NCBI RefSeq assembly: GCF_027244095.1
Contig: NC_069662.1
Coordinates: 56,134,001-56,198,000, forward strand
DNA length: 64,000 bases
Origin: Hemicordylus capensis
Lineage: Eukaryota > Chordata > Lepidosauria > Squamata > Cordylidae
Direction: 5' to 3'
Position 1 is the stretch's first letter. Each line of letters opens with the position of its first letter. The notes under the pieces are model-generated. The model was given only the letters and a program-made list of their open reading frames with translations, was not told the DNA's origin and ran no database searches. Positions 22,018-33,900 of the stretch are shown here, one piece after another. The position numbers and the translations under genes were made by a program.

Positions 22018-23419
22018 ATAATGATACACAGTTCAGAACCATCGGTGTTTGTTCTCTGATTACAAGAACTATAGAATTGGAACAGACCAGATAGGATATT
22101 GTAGCCCAGATCCTTCCTCCAAGGCCAGGAGATCATGTACCTAAAGCATAAGCAGATGCCCTTCCAGCTTTTTTCCTGGTTGAATCTCCTCTCCTGGAGA
22201 CTTTCCATCTCCCCAATCAACTTCTTTCAATATGGAGCTGTTTGGAAGAGTGAGATAGCTTTTCCTAGCATTCAGTCTAAATTCCATCTTCCGACAATTC
22301 TGAACCATTTATTTTGTCCATAGTGAATAGGAAGCCACAATCTATCTCCTGCCCTCCACCCCACCCCTGGGGACAGTTTCTTTTTTTAAATAGTCAGTAC
22401 AGATGAGAATTGAAACAATTGCCTAGGCGCATGCTGATGATTAAATGACCTTTTTCTTTGAAGTTGACCCCTCGCCCCTGACTCCACTGCATCCGTGTCA
22501 AGCCATCTCAGCTTGCCTTGGAAGTTTCCTTCCCGCACATGGAGAGGAGCTACAGTCTTAGATAAACAAATCTGCCTTGGACTAGTTCTGCAGTTTTTTG
22601 GCCCCTGGCCATATCCCTGCTACTCTTTTCTCTGTGCAGTTCATGCAGCCTTTCCTGAGATCCTAGCTCGTCATGTCTGAATCATTTCCAGTTTGTCAAT
22701 CTACTGCTTGATCTGTGGTTTCCTAAACCTGGATTCCTGATTACTATGATGGCCAAACTCTTGCAATCTGAAATGGAACTATAATCACACACTTGCCAAA
22801 TTAGTGTTCAAAAACTATGGGTACTCAGTACAGGAAAGGCCCCGTGCCCTGTGTGCTTGTTATCTGTGTAATGTTACCAGTATACAGGGTGGAAGAGTGG
22901 GGCGTAGTTAACTTGCGCAACCATGGTTCATGCTGCTAGACTAATTTATGTGGATATATTTAGATAGTTTTACCAAGACGTTAGAATCAATACAGCTGGT
23001 GAGCCTTTCAGAAATCTCTTCCAGAGGCTGAAGAAAGGTGGGAACAGACTATTTGTGACTCATGGGCCCAGTTCAGATGATACTTTGCCCGAGTGGCCTA
23101 CTCACCCCACGTAATAACATGAGGGCACATGTCTCTCCCCCTACCCCCACAGCAAGCTCTGCTGGGAGGGGAGGGGAGGGGATGGGTGAGAACACCCTGT
23201 TTCCTTTGGAAACTTCAGTTTTGTTTCCCCAGATGATGATATTTTCTCAAAACTAGTCTGAGGCACTGTATAGGTCTGTGTTCTCAACTAAGGGCAGATG
23301 AAAACAGCACCTCCCACAATGTCAGACCTAGTGTTCGGAACAAGTAAAGCATTCAGAAGCATCTCTTGGCAGGAGCAGGGATTTTAGCCTGCAGAAAAAA
23401 GCCAAAGGATCACAACAGT
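22018..23419. other. AOC locus spacer
   Basis: About 22065-22330 reads like an old LINE-type tail (gaattggaacagaccagata), unclassified. The rest is unremarkable, and no oxidase exon was seen. Confidence 0.45.
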
Positions 23420-23544
23420 AACAACCACTTCAACCAGCTTGTTGAACAACCACTTCAACCAGCTTGTTGAACAACCACTTCAACCAGCTTGTTGAACAAC
23501 CACTTCAACCAGCTTGTTGAACAACCACTTCAACCAGCCTGTGG
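23420..23544. repeat. 25-bp tandem repeat, five units
   Basis: There are five head-to-tail 25-bp units starting aacaaccacttcaacc. The first four are identical and the fifth differs near its end. There are no spacers between units. Confidence 0.97.
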
Positions 23545-23602
23545 ATCAAATCAGTGGATCAATTATCCACAGTACCTCTCTGGTCTTTTCACAGTTCTCC
23601 TA

Positions 23603-23917
23603 CTGGGCGCTTTCCAGATTAGACCCTGCAACGGGGTCATGATTAATCTCTGAAGTGTGCTTCCACACTTCCTGTGTTGTGACACTGAAGTCCCTATGCT
23701 GACAGCAGGGTGCTGTTCATATTTCCAATGCCATGTTTCAAATTTAATCACTGCGATATAGTGCTATGATGTTGTATATCCAGCGTTAAAAAGTTGCTGT
23801 TTTTTTCGGTTGTTAGTTTTTGTGAGACTGCCCTTCCTGCTGTTTATGTTTTGAAAGCGATTTGCCTGAACGGAAGCATTTTGTTGCTGTTGAGCAGCTA
23901 ATCTGGAAATCGCCCTG
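23603..23917. mobile_element. MITE, family A, second copy (inverted relative to the first)
   Basis: The ends are ctgggcgctttccagatta and taatctggaaatcgccctgg. It is homologous over its length to 18493-18802 in the opposite orientation. Confidence 0.85.
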
Positions 23918-23935
23918 GGATACAGCTCAGAAGTT

Positions 23936-23974
<39 letters not shown>
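23936..23974. repeat. (GT)n microsatellite
   Basis: An uninterrupted gt run of about 19 units. Confidence 0.95.
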
Positions 23975-23978
<4 letters not shown>

Positions 23979-24289
23979 ATGCGTTGTTGGACCTTGGTTC
24001 CAGGTGGAAAGAGCAAGATGTAGTGATGGAATGTGAGGCACTGAGCAGTCTGGTGAACCTCACTCACCTGCCAGTGAAGGTACCAAGATGATGGGTTATA
24101 TCAAACAGAAATGACAAAAGGTGGTCTACAACAAATCTATTACTTGCCCATTGCACAGTGCCATGGTGGGGTCTGCACCCTCCAGTGATAGGCCAGACCA
24201 AGAGATGTTTAGTCCAGCAGGAGGAGGCAATGATTGAAGCAACTCCCTCCCCTGTAATCTCGGAGGGAGGGAGGGAGCCATCATGAACC

Positions 24290-24412
24290 CTGATGGAGGA
24301 ATCCAAATACTGCCTGAAGGTCCTGGAGAGACACTGCCAGTCAGAGTAGACAATGCTGCTCTAGATGGACCTATGGTCTGACTCAATAGGCAGCACCTTC
24401 CTATGTTCTGAT
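24290..24412 (+). mobile_element. SINE 3' tail fragment
   Basis: It matches the tail of the 5S-headed SINEs (cactgccagtcagagtagac, tatggtctgactcaatagg, ccttcctatgttct). The head is absent, so it may come from a SINE with another head. Confidence 0.7.
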
Positions 24413-26599
24413 GGAAGCACCTTGACCTAACAGAACTCCAAGTGTACCTTTGCCTACTAGTCCTGGCTGGTGTGTTTCATGTCAATCAGGAAGTGCTGCA
24501 GGGACTGTGGGCAGTACATTTGGGGCCTTCTTACTTCTGTGCCACAATGCAGCTGAGTTGACATTACAAGTAATGTAAGGTTCAATGAAAAAGCTACATG
24601 ACAGGAGAGAAGAGTGACTGCCAAGCTAGCAACCATTACAGTTATCTGGATCTTGTTTGTGCAGAAGCTGCAGCACAGCTATGTTCCTGAGTTTGACCAG
24701 CAGTTGATGAGTAGCTGTTAGGATTCTGAAATGCTGTCCCTTATGGCAACACATTCCATGCAAGCCAAAGAAGTACAGTTTGAAATTATGGTGGTGCTGT
24801 GATGCAGAAACATCCTACCCACTGACAGGAGATATTTACCTGGGGAAGCAAACTGGAGGACTGCAACAAAGACAAGTAGACCTGCAACTTGAGCAGCAGT
24901 GTGTACAACCATGGAACAACACTTGGGGCTGCTTGCTGAAGTGCATGTAGAGGGGTGATTAAGATGAGCATCCCCTACACAATTAAAGGATGTGCTAACA
25001 GTGGATTGGCACATCCACCAGTGACATCAGGGCAAGTGCATTCTTGCCACAGACTGGATGTTCTCAAATGTGCAGGGCAATGTTAATCTGAACCTGCACT
25101 CAGAGAATTGTGGTGAGGGATAGCTTTCCCCGTGGTGTATAGCTGGCAGAGGCTCTCCTGAGCAAGAGGTTAGCCTGTATAGGCTCTATAAGACACAAGA
25201 AACCAAACATATCCCCAGAGATGGAATCACATTCACAAAGGGAAGCACTGTCATCTGTGTTTGGCTTCGATGGACAGAAGATGTTGGTATTGTGTATACC
25301 CAGGAAGCTTGTGCCCAGGACAGCTGACAAGAAACCAAGCAAAAAATGTAATATTGTGGGAGACTGACCCATAGAATGCCCTTGACGAGCTCTCAGATTT
25401 TGTCTAGCGCAGTCACAGTGTGTCCTTTCAGCTGAAATACTGAGAACAGAGCTGTTGAAGTATGGGTCCTCATTAGTGCAGGATCTGAAATGTTCATTTT
25501 TATTTGCTAAAAGCTCACATTCTCAGTGAGTTGTGCAGTCACTCAGGATGCCATGCTTGGGATGTGGGGATCAACCGCTGCACTCCTCTGGAGTGAAATG
25601 TTACATTATTGTGGGTTCTGTGGCCTGAAAAATTTGGGTGGGGGGATCCAATGTAACCTATGGGACCACTTGGGTGTAACAAACCATGACTCTGGATGAA
25701 GGTTTAAGGGTGGTCTGTGAATTGGACGTTCCACTGGTTTACCACCCTCCTGTTCACTTGGAAGGAACACTTCCTTTTGAATCATTTCTCCTCTCTAAGC
25801 AACAGCAAGTAACTAATCACATCTGGAAGGAAAGGGTTCACCAGTCACCATGGGCTTGGAGCTGGGTGGGAGGAGCATCCAGGCAGAATTTCAGACCCAT
25901 GTGCCCTCCTGAGAAACAGTAAAAATCAAGGGAGAAGGGGCAGGGCATGGTCTGGGTATGATGGCATGGAATGTGCTCTTCCTTCACCCTCAATACAGTG
26001 CTGGGTACATGAGCTGGACTGTCCATCATCATCCTGCCCATGTCATGGCTAGCAGAAGATCACTTCCCTCTCCTCCTCCTGCTTTGATTTTTGCAGATAC
26101 ACAACCATTTCTCAGGAGCATGCCTGGGGATTGCAGCCAGGCTTGGATGTTCCTCCCACTGTAATTTTGGTCATGAGAACCAGATTCTTATTTTTAGATA
26201 GATTTACAAACAGACCGCTTCTGGAAGTTCCCGGAAAAAGCTGGAGCCAGCTTCCCTTTTGTTGTCATAAGTAATCCTCTCCTTATCAGTCAATGGGAGC
26301 CCTTCTGCTGTAACTTACTCTGCCAAGACAGCATCTCACTGTTTCTGGCCATTAGTTTTGTTATCTGGCAAAGGCTGTCCCATGTTGAGAAAGAAGAGCT
26401 GCTTTCACGAAATGGCTCTTTCCATAAGAAAAATGAAATGTAGGTTGGGCCTCTGCAAGCAGATCGACAATGGCTAACATATCTCTTCTTCGAACCTTTC
26501 TGGCTGGAAAACGCCTTACCACACGTTATGCTCTGCCATCAGAACAGGGAAATGGCAACTCACACACAAAATCAGCACAATCCATCACCATAACGGGAT
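24413..26599. other. Longest repeat-poor spacer between the two AOC first exons
   Basis: This 2.2 kb has no recognised repeat. It is where exons 2-4 of an independent upstream AOC gene might be expected, but none of the diagnostic stretches (KWGH, NQNDPW, HIPHAED) is encoded. The minus-strand frame at 24718-25014 has only a faint transposase-like look. Confidence 0.4.
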
Positions 26600-27012
26600 G
26601 GAAAAGCCATCTGATGTGTGCACCTGAGGGGCTTTTGCGAGGAGAGTGGGCCTAGCCCCGCAGATGAGCAGCTGCTCGTCATGTTGCCGGCAGGGGCTGT
26701 GGGGATCGGGGCTCCGGAAGTTCCCGGAAGTTCCAGGATGCCCCACGTGAGTGTGCGGGGCATCCTGGAGAGACCCCCAAGCCCCAGAGTCTACTTGTGT
26801 GTTGCTGCACACCGCGGTGGCGCATGAGCAACAAAATGAGGTAAACTAAGTGCTTGCTCCGTTAACCTCATTTAGGGGAGGGTGGTTTAGGTGGGCTAGC
26901 CACCTCGGGAGCACTGGGCTTGCCTGCGAGCCCGGTGGTTCCCACAACCACTCCCCTAGCCTGCTCCCCTAGCCTGCTTTCCAGTGATCATGGGAATCGC
27001 TTCTATATGACT
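26600..27012. mobile_element. GC-rich multi-hairpin element, copy 1
   Basis: It consists of successive hairpins (for example caggatgccccacg with cggggcatcctgg). The 3' half, ggtggttcccac... ccagtgatcatgggaatcgc, is shared with 34312-34748, 35142-35388 and 41893-42355. The left end is unclear. Confidence 0.7.
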
Positions 27013-27769
27013 TCCTATCATCTGGCTAAAAGTTCTGATTTCTGCTAGGAGTGCTACTGCTATTTTCTCCCATATGGTTCAGTCAGACCAGCTCATGGTT
27101 CTTCTGCAAGGAAACAAAAGCCATCTCTAGACATTATTCTAAGAGATGCTGTACTCAGGTACAGGATCTCAAACGGGGCTAGAAGTCCCATCCCGGCCCT
27201 GTCACTCACCTCTTCAGCCTGCTGCTCCCAGTTACAGCAGCATTCATCTCAAGCTGCTTCTCTGATGGAAGGCACTTCCATGATCAAGAGGCTGGGGTGC
27301 CCCAGAAGATGCTGCTGATGTTACAGATGTGATCCATCTTACCGCCTGATTCTACAACTGAAGAACAGTGCTTTGAAAGTAAAGTGGGGTCAGTACACTG
27401 GTTTTGTGTCAGTGTACTGGTTTTATGTTCTCTTTCCAAGATAAGAATTTTAAAGGAGGGGTACACCAGTTTTACACAAATAAATAAAGGCAGAACCTGG
27501 ATTATCCCATTTGATGCCTTATTCCATAACTTATCCCATCTGATTCCTGGCTGCTCTTGGAACATTGATAGGATAGAATGAAATCCTTCCTTTCCTCATC
27601 TTCAGCAAAGGCTGGTTTCAAGGCAACAGAAGACTGAAGGCATTCATTTATTTGGGCAAAAATAAGAGCATTTCAAACTTGGAACTAGAAAGAATTAGTT
27701 TGGGATGTTCAAGGAGTACTACAGAACAGGAAAGGCTGAGGTGCTGAGCTTGAATATAAGAATATACAC
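27013..27769. other. AOC locus spacer, nothing recognised
   Basis: No exon or repeat family recognised. Confidence 0.5.
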
Positions 27770-28830
27770 AGAGCCCTGCTGGGTCAGACCAAAGCACAGG
27801 GCATCCTGCTTCCCATGGTGCCCAACCAAGTGGGGCTGCAAAGCCCATTAGCAGGAGATGAGATGAAGGCATATCCCTCTCTGGCTGTTGCTCCCTTGCA
27901 ACTGGTCTTCAGAGGTATCCTGCCTTTGAACCTGGAGCTAGTCTATAGACCTTTTTATTTATTTATTTATTTTATTTAGCACATTTTTATACCGCCCTAA
28001 CCCAAGGTCTCAGGGCGGTTCACAATATACACAGACATCAACACATCTATAATGTACTTGTCCTTCATTTACTCGTATAATCCCCCTTTAATGCCATCTA
28101 AACTAGTGGCTATCATCATATCTTGTGGAAGAGAATTCCAAAGACCAATTATGCGCTGTGTGAGGATTATGTGCTTTTGTCCATGCTAAATATTCTGTCA
28201 GTCAGTCTCACTGGCTGACCCTGATTCTAGTGTTGTGCGGAATGGGGGGAAATGCTCTCTATCCACTTTCTCCACACCATGAATAATTTTATAAGCCTCT
28301 ATCACATCCCTACTTAGTCACTTTTTTCCAGATGAAAAAGTCCAAAACATTGTCGTCTAAGTACAATGGAGTACCATAAGGAAGGTACTCCAGCCCCCTC
28401 CAACCCCCATTAAAATTAATGCATATACAGACACACACACACACACACGTACAGTCAGCTGTATGCATAGTGCATTGTATTGTTTGAATAGGGCTCAGGT
28501 CTTGAGCACCATTTAGGATTAAGCCTAGGATAACCTCCCCTCTGGTTGGTTCCTTGACCAACTGTTCTAAGGCACAATCATTTTGGGTATCGAGAAATTT
28601 GCTCTCTTTATGATGACATGAACATGAATGTACCCAGTGTGCAAGTAACAAAAGTCACTCATTATTACAGCACTTTTTCCCTTGGATGTCTTCTTAGTTT
28701 CTTTCTCCAGCTCAAAATCACCCCCGATATTTTGATCAGGAGGGTGATGGTGGGTAATAAATTACTTTTTATGTCTGATATTACTATGGAGGAGTCTGCT
28801 CTGCCTGGCACCGCCCACCTCGACACATAT
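27770..28830 (-). mobile_element. CR1 LINE fragments
   Basis: There are two pieces on the minus strand. About 27770-28345 is the 3' end (cagagccctgctgggtcaga, ggaagagaattccaaagacc, ctttctccacaccatgaata), itself holding another tail repeat at about 27950-28080 with aaccgccctgag-type text. About 28480-28830 matches the endonuclease-region text also present at 56.15-56.45 kb (ttggttccttgaccaactgt). An (AC)n run lies at 28430-28448. Internal CR1 sequence is missing between them. Confidence 0.85.
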
Positions 28831-28871
28831 TGATGATAAAAGATACTGTCCAGAAGCTGGATGGACTAGGC

Positions 28872-29115
28872 TAGAGGTTCTCAAACTGTGGTCCATGAGC
28901 TCCATCTATGTGGTCCACAGAACAGTTGAGAATATAAATAATATTTGTCATTCTGTCTTGCACTTGATTCCTCTCTCTTTTTTTTTTGCAAAATATGAGA
29001 TACTGTATGTGCTTTGATGCATAGAACAATAACAACAACCCACCTCATCAAGTGGTCCACTGAGATCCCAAGCATTTTTCAAGTGGTCTGTGAAAAAAAA
29101 GTTGAAAATATCTGG
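28872..29115. mobile_element. hAT-like MITE upstream of the second AOC first exon
   Basis: The left end agaggttctcaaactgtggt and the right end with tgaaaatatctgggcta are remote inverted repeats, with ggtccac boxes inside. The ends are approximate. Confidence 0.5.
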
Positions 29116-29349
29116 GCTAGACTAACAGTACAGCTGGTAGCGGTCACAGGGAGTGTCCACATGTGTTTCTTATGTGATAACTACATGTTCTTGATAGGCA
29201 AGGGAGTTCTCCCCATGACCGCTTCCTTTCTGGCCTCTACCCAATCTCGTCACATTTCTGGAGTAACATATCCCACTATAGTTCTAGCAGCTTCACTGTC
29301 ACTGGGAATCTTCGTTGTGAGAACGGCTGTTGGAACTTCACTCAGGACC

Positions 29350-30910
29350 ATGAACCTGAAAGCCCTCCCCATTCTTCTGGTGTTTGCTCTGGCTACTATT
29401 TTTGACTTATATCTGTTACTGACGGAGACGCTTCCCCACTGCAGTGCCAAGTCACAGGCTTCCCTGAATGGAAGGCACAGCAACAAGAGTCTGGTATTTG
29501 CTGACCTGTCAGCAGAAGAGATGGACGTGGTGGTCAAGTACTTACAGAACCACCTGGGATTGCCCTTGGTAGATGCTTATCATGCCAACCCTGCTGATAA
29601 CTGCATTTACTACCTGGATGTGGAACTTCCTCACAAAGAAGAGGTGCTGAAGTTCCTTGATCATGGTGGGCCACACCCCACCCGACAAGCACTGGCCGTG
29701 ATGTACTTTGGAAACCAGCCAGATCCAAATATCACAGAGTACATCGTGGGCCCACTCCCAACTCCAACATACCATCGGGATGTGACCATGCAGAAGTATG
29801 GAAGAAAGTTATCCTACCATAGTAGATCTGTAATAGGCAATGAATATGAAGAAATTGGGAAATTCCTGCTGAACAAGAAGCTTCCTGAGGCACCCAATTT
29901 CCTAAAGGAGGCATTTGGGCATAATGGGAGTGACTTTCAAAGCCTCACATCAGCCCCTCGGGGGTTCCAGTCTGGAGATCGGGTCACTTGGTTTACGTTG
30001 TTCCAGAATACCAAGGGCTTCTTCCTGCACCCGGTGGGACTGGAGCTCTTGGTAGACCACAGTAGTCTGGATATCTCTCAGTGGAATGTACCAAAGGTAT
30101 TCTATAATGGTCAGTATTATAATGGCTTGGCAAAGCTGGAAAGAGAGTATCTAGGGGGGCGTGTGCCTCTGGCAAAAGTCAAGGCAGCCTCACCAGATGG
30201 GGTTTTTTCCTCAATGGAGCCAAAGTTCCCCCATCAGGAATCAGGCCCTTTGTCCCATGAGCCTTGTGGGCCACGCTACAGTGTGAGAAACAACCAGGTT
30301 GTCTCCTCCTCCTGGAGTTTTGCCTTCAGGATCGATGTGAACAGGGGACCACGAATCTATGATATCACATTCAAGGGCCAAAGGATTGTCTATGAACTCA
30401 GTGTGCAGGATGCCATGTCTGTTTATGGATCCAACAGCCCTGGTGGGATGTCAACCCGATACATGGATGGGAGTTTTGGAATAGGAAGGTTCATGTATTC
30501 ACTGGTCCGGGGGGTCGACTGTCCATACTCTGCTACTTTTCTCGATGCCCTGTATTTAATGGAGACCTTGAAACCAGAGGTGCAGAAGAACTCAATCTGT
30601 GTTTTTGAGCAGAATGTAGAGGTCCCTTTTCGGCGGCATTACTCCAACCTTCAATCCCTCCACTATGGGGGACTGCCTGCTACTGCACTGGTTCTGCGTT
30701 CTGTTGCAACTTTGGGCAACTATGACTATATCTGGGACTTTGTTTTTCATCCAAATGGTGCCATTGAAAGCAAAGTCCGAGCCACTGGATACATAACCTC
30801 ATCTTTCTTCTATGGTGATGGGCTAAACTATGGCAATAGAGTTGCAGATCACACCCTTGGGACGATTCATACCCACTTCATCAACTACAAAGTGGACTTG
30901 GATGTTGCAG
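29350..30910 (+). CDS. AOC3: AOC first coding exon, downstream copy
   Basis: The ATG at 29350 (accATG) begins [18 protein letters not shown], aligned with the AOC family start. The upstream in-frame ATG at 29014 lies partly in repeat sequence and is not supported. The membrane segment contains an Asp (TIFDLYLLL) where the upstream copy and the recalled human proteins have Ala. N-glycosylation sites are NKS, NIT and NGS. The exon ends gat gtt gca g before gtgagt, the same phase 1 as the upstream copy. If the intron were retained, the frame would stop at 31014, overlapping an AATAAA. Confidence 0.95.
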
Positions 30911-33900
30911 GTGAGTGTCTGGGAGAGCCAAGTAACTTCCATCTCTGCAGCTCTGCTCTGTTTTCTCTTGCTTCTTGTGGCTGGCACCTGTGTTTAGCAC
31001 CACTCTTGAAATAAAGAAAATAAACTTCTCTTTATTTAGCAGGGGGAGAGCAACGGGCCCTATCCACACCCAGCACAGTTCCCCTGCAGTGACTGTTGCT
31101 GGTGTCTATCTTATGTTTCTTTTTAGATTGTGAGCCCTTTGGGAACAGGGAGCCATCTTAGTTAATTATTTATTATTTCTCAATGTGAACCACTTTGGAA
31201 ACTTCTGTTGAAAAACGGTATATAAATATCTGTTGTTGTTGTTTCTTATAACTCTCCTTTAACCCCATCCCAGTGTTTATGTAGTCATCCCTGAAAAGGG
31301 CAACGAGAAAAAGGAAATGCATTCAGATAATGAATACAATCGGGGTCTGGGATAAATAGCTGAGACAGAATATTAAATTTTGTAGGTCACCAGAGCTCCC
31401 TGCTACCCACTGAAAGTCTTTGACACCTTCCTAGTTCTAGAATCACCCCTACTAGTTCTAGAATCACCCCTACTAGTTCTAGAATCACCCTTTCCATGGT
31501 CCAGATATGTTTCAGTACTGGGAGTTGAGCCAGTACTCAACTGTTGAGTACAGGCTGGAAAAGATTAAAAGTATTGTTTAAAACTGCCTGCTTGCCCATT
31601 TTTCATCCTTCATTTTGATCCTGGTTTTTGATCCTTCATTATATTCTGCCCATATTTTTTACACATGTCATGAGGACTTGAAGTTTGCTTTTCTAAATAA
31701 ATAAATGCTGAGATTTTTCTGCAACTGAATTTGGTCAAGACGCCCGGTCTAACCCTAGCGTATGGCATATTGTATTGTAATCTCAGTAAAGCTAACCCAT
31801 ATTATTTGGTCCCGTTCAGACTACACATAATGCTTTTAATGTAATTTGGTCAGATCTTATTCTTTACACCAATCGGGAAAATTATGATTGTTTTCCTACC
31901 CCAGACAACATTAGCGTTTGGATGAACTGATGAATCGAGGTTTGTCATATTATGTTTTGCTACTTGTGTTTGGATCAATATTGTTCAGTGTAGTAAATTT
32001 GTTTTAATTAAGAAAGAAAAAAAAAAGACACCAGGTTCTGTCAGGGGTGTAACGAGGCTGGAGTGGGCCCAGAGACAAAATTTTAAAATGGGCCCCTCGC
32101 TGATACACACACACTCACTTCACATGTGACTTGCCTCTGGGGGGCCCCTCGGCAGCCGCCTCCCCTTGCCTAATGGTAGTTATGCCCCTGGGTTCTGTGC
32201 TTCCTAATGTAAAGTGTGTCGTCGAGTCAGTGTCGACTCCTGGCGACCACAGAACCCTGTGGTTGTCTTTGGTAGAATACGGGAGGGGTATACCACTGCC
32301 TCCTCCCGTGCAGTATGAGATGATGCCTTTCAGCATCTTCCTATATCATTACTGCCCAATATAGGTGTTTCCCTATATTGGAAACATACCAGCAGGGATT
32401 CGAACCAGTAACCTCTGGCTTGCTAATCAAGTCATTTCCCGGCCAAACCATTAGCCCGGCCTTATCCCTTATGTGTTGACATACTACCTTGCAACATCAT
32501 TGACGGGATTAAGAGGCACAGCTCTAGTTTGGGATTAGCTGCTTGTGGCTGAGTAAATCTCTGGACTATCCCAGAGAATTGTGGGAAGCCCAGAAGCAGA
32601 GGTGTAGCTATAATTGAGCCGATGGGTTCAAAGAACCCGGGGCCTCCACTTCCACTTCTCATTTTCTTTATTATCTCCCTCACTCCAAGAGGCCGCTGGG
32701 GAGAAGAGTGAACACAGGCCCCCTCTCCCCTAGCTACACCCCTGCCCAGAAAGCATGGCTGGAATTGCTCCCTGAGCCAGATGCTCATCTGTTATAAGAA
32801 TGGTATCCTCTTCCACCCACTGAAACAGGGGCTGCTTAGCTTCAACCCTCCTGCAGCTGTTGACCTACAACTCCCATAATCCTTGGCTATTGACTACTGT
32901 GGCTGGGGATTATGGGAGTTGTAGTCCAAAAACAGCCTGGATCTCTAGAGCTGTATCTGGCACTAATACATGTTCTGGGGCTCTTTTGCATTGATAGGCA
33001 AAATGTCTTTCGACCAGAAGAGGGCACCATTAGAGCAACAGAAAAGCCAGCTCAGTGGCCTCAAATGCAGAGTGGTTCTTGAAGAGTTTTGCTTGGAAGC
33101 CCTTGGAAATCTTGTTGGTTTTTGTACTCCTAGATTAAGGACACACTCTTCATCCTGAGACCATGAAGGAAGGACACTTTTACTTAGACATTAATTACTA
33201 TGATTTCACCACTATGCCTTTTCAATTTGTCTATATTAAGTTTGCAGTATTAATTTTGTATACTATCTCACAGTTGTTGCTCTGCCAAAAGTCTCCTCCC
33301 TCAATCTATCTATCAACTTGTAATGGTGGAATGTTGAAAACACTCTCCAGCTTAACTATACTGGCGCTATTGTGCCTGTATAATTTAGGGAAGGATTTGG
33401 GATAGAAAAAACACTGTGCAAGGTGGATACTCAGAGACCATGAAAATACTATTAATAGCGGAAAACGCTGCAAAATTGGCCAAAGTAGCACTGCTATAAC
33501 TGCAAAAATAGCCAAGGAACTGAATGGAGGAAAAAAGGCAAGACACTTATATCCTAGAACCAAATTCAAGATGCTATATTATAAATAGGGGTAATAAACC
33601 CCTGCCTTACACTGTGTTTTTTCTATCCCAAATCCTTCCATTTGGCGTGCATCCCGTTTTTTTGCCATGTATAATTTAGGGACCTGGAACATCCAGTCTT
33701 CTTTCCCAATGGCTGCCCCCAAAGGTAGGTTATTCTGCCTGCTTGCTGTTTCTGGATAAACTCGGCAAACCTGCTGTTGTTTCGTGTTGTAAAGGTTTGA
33801 TTTTAAGCCAAGATTTCTGATAGGGTTGCCCTTTTCTGTTCTTGCTGAGCTCCTGTATCTGTAATAGATACATGATCTTAATAAATTGAACTGATTAAGC

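Noticed and set aside
23420-23544. CRISPR-like array
   Set aside because: The 25-bp units are directly adjacent with no spacers and the genome is vertebrate; this is a minisatellite.
24718-25014. Minus-strand frame with a faint Harbinger transposase look
   Set aside because: A few residues (LQFASPGKYLLSVG) recall that family, but no catalytic motif or neighbouring domain follows. A profile search (HMMER against DDE_Tnp_4) would decide.
26380-26430. Short text gagaaagaagagctgcttt resembling AOC exon 3
   Set aside because: The match is about 20 bases of purine-rich sequence. It lacks NQNDPW and splice sites, and is most likely chance.
29014-29349. In-frame N-terminal extension of the downstream AOC exon
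   Set aside because: It runs back into a MITE-like repeat and has no similarity to the family. The start at 29350 aligns with AOC proteins.
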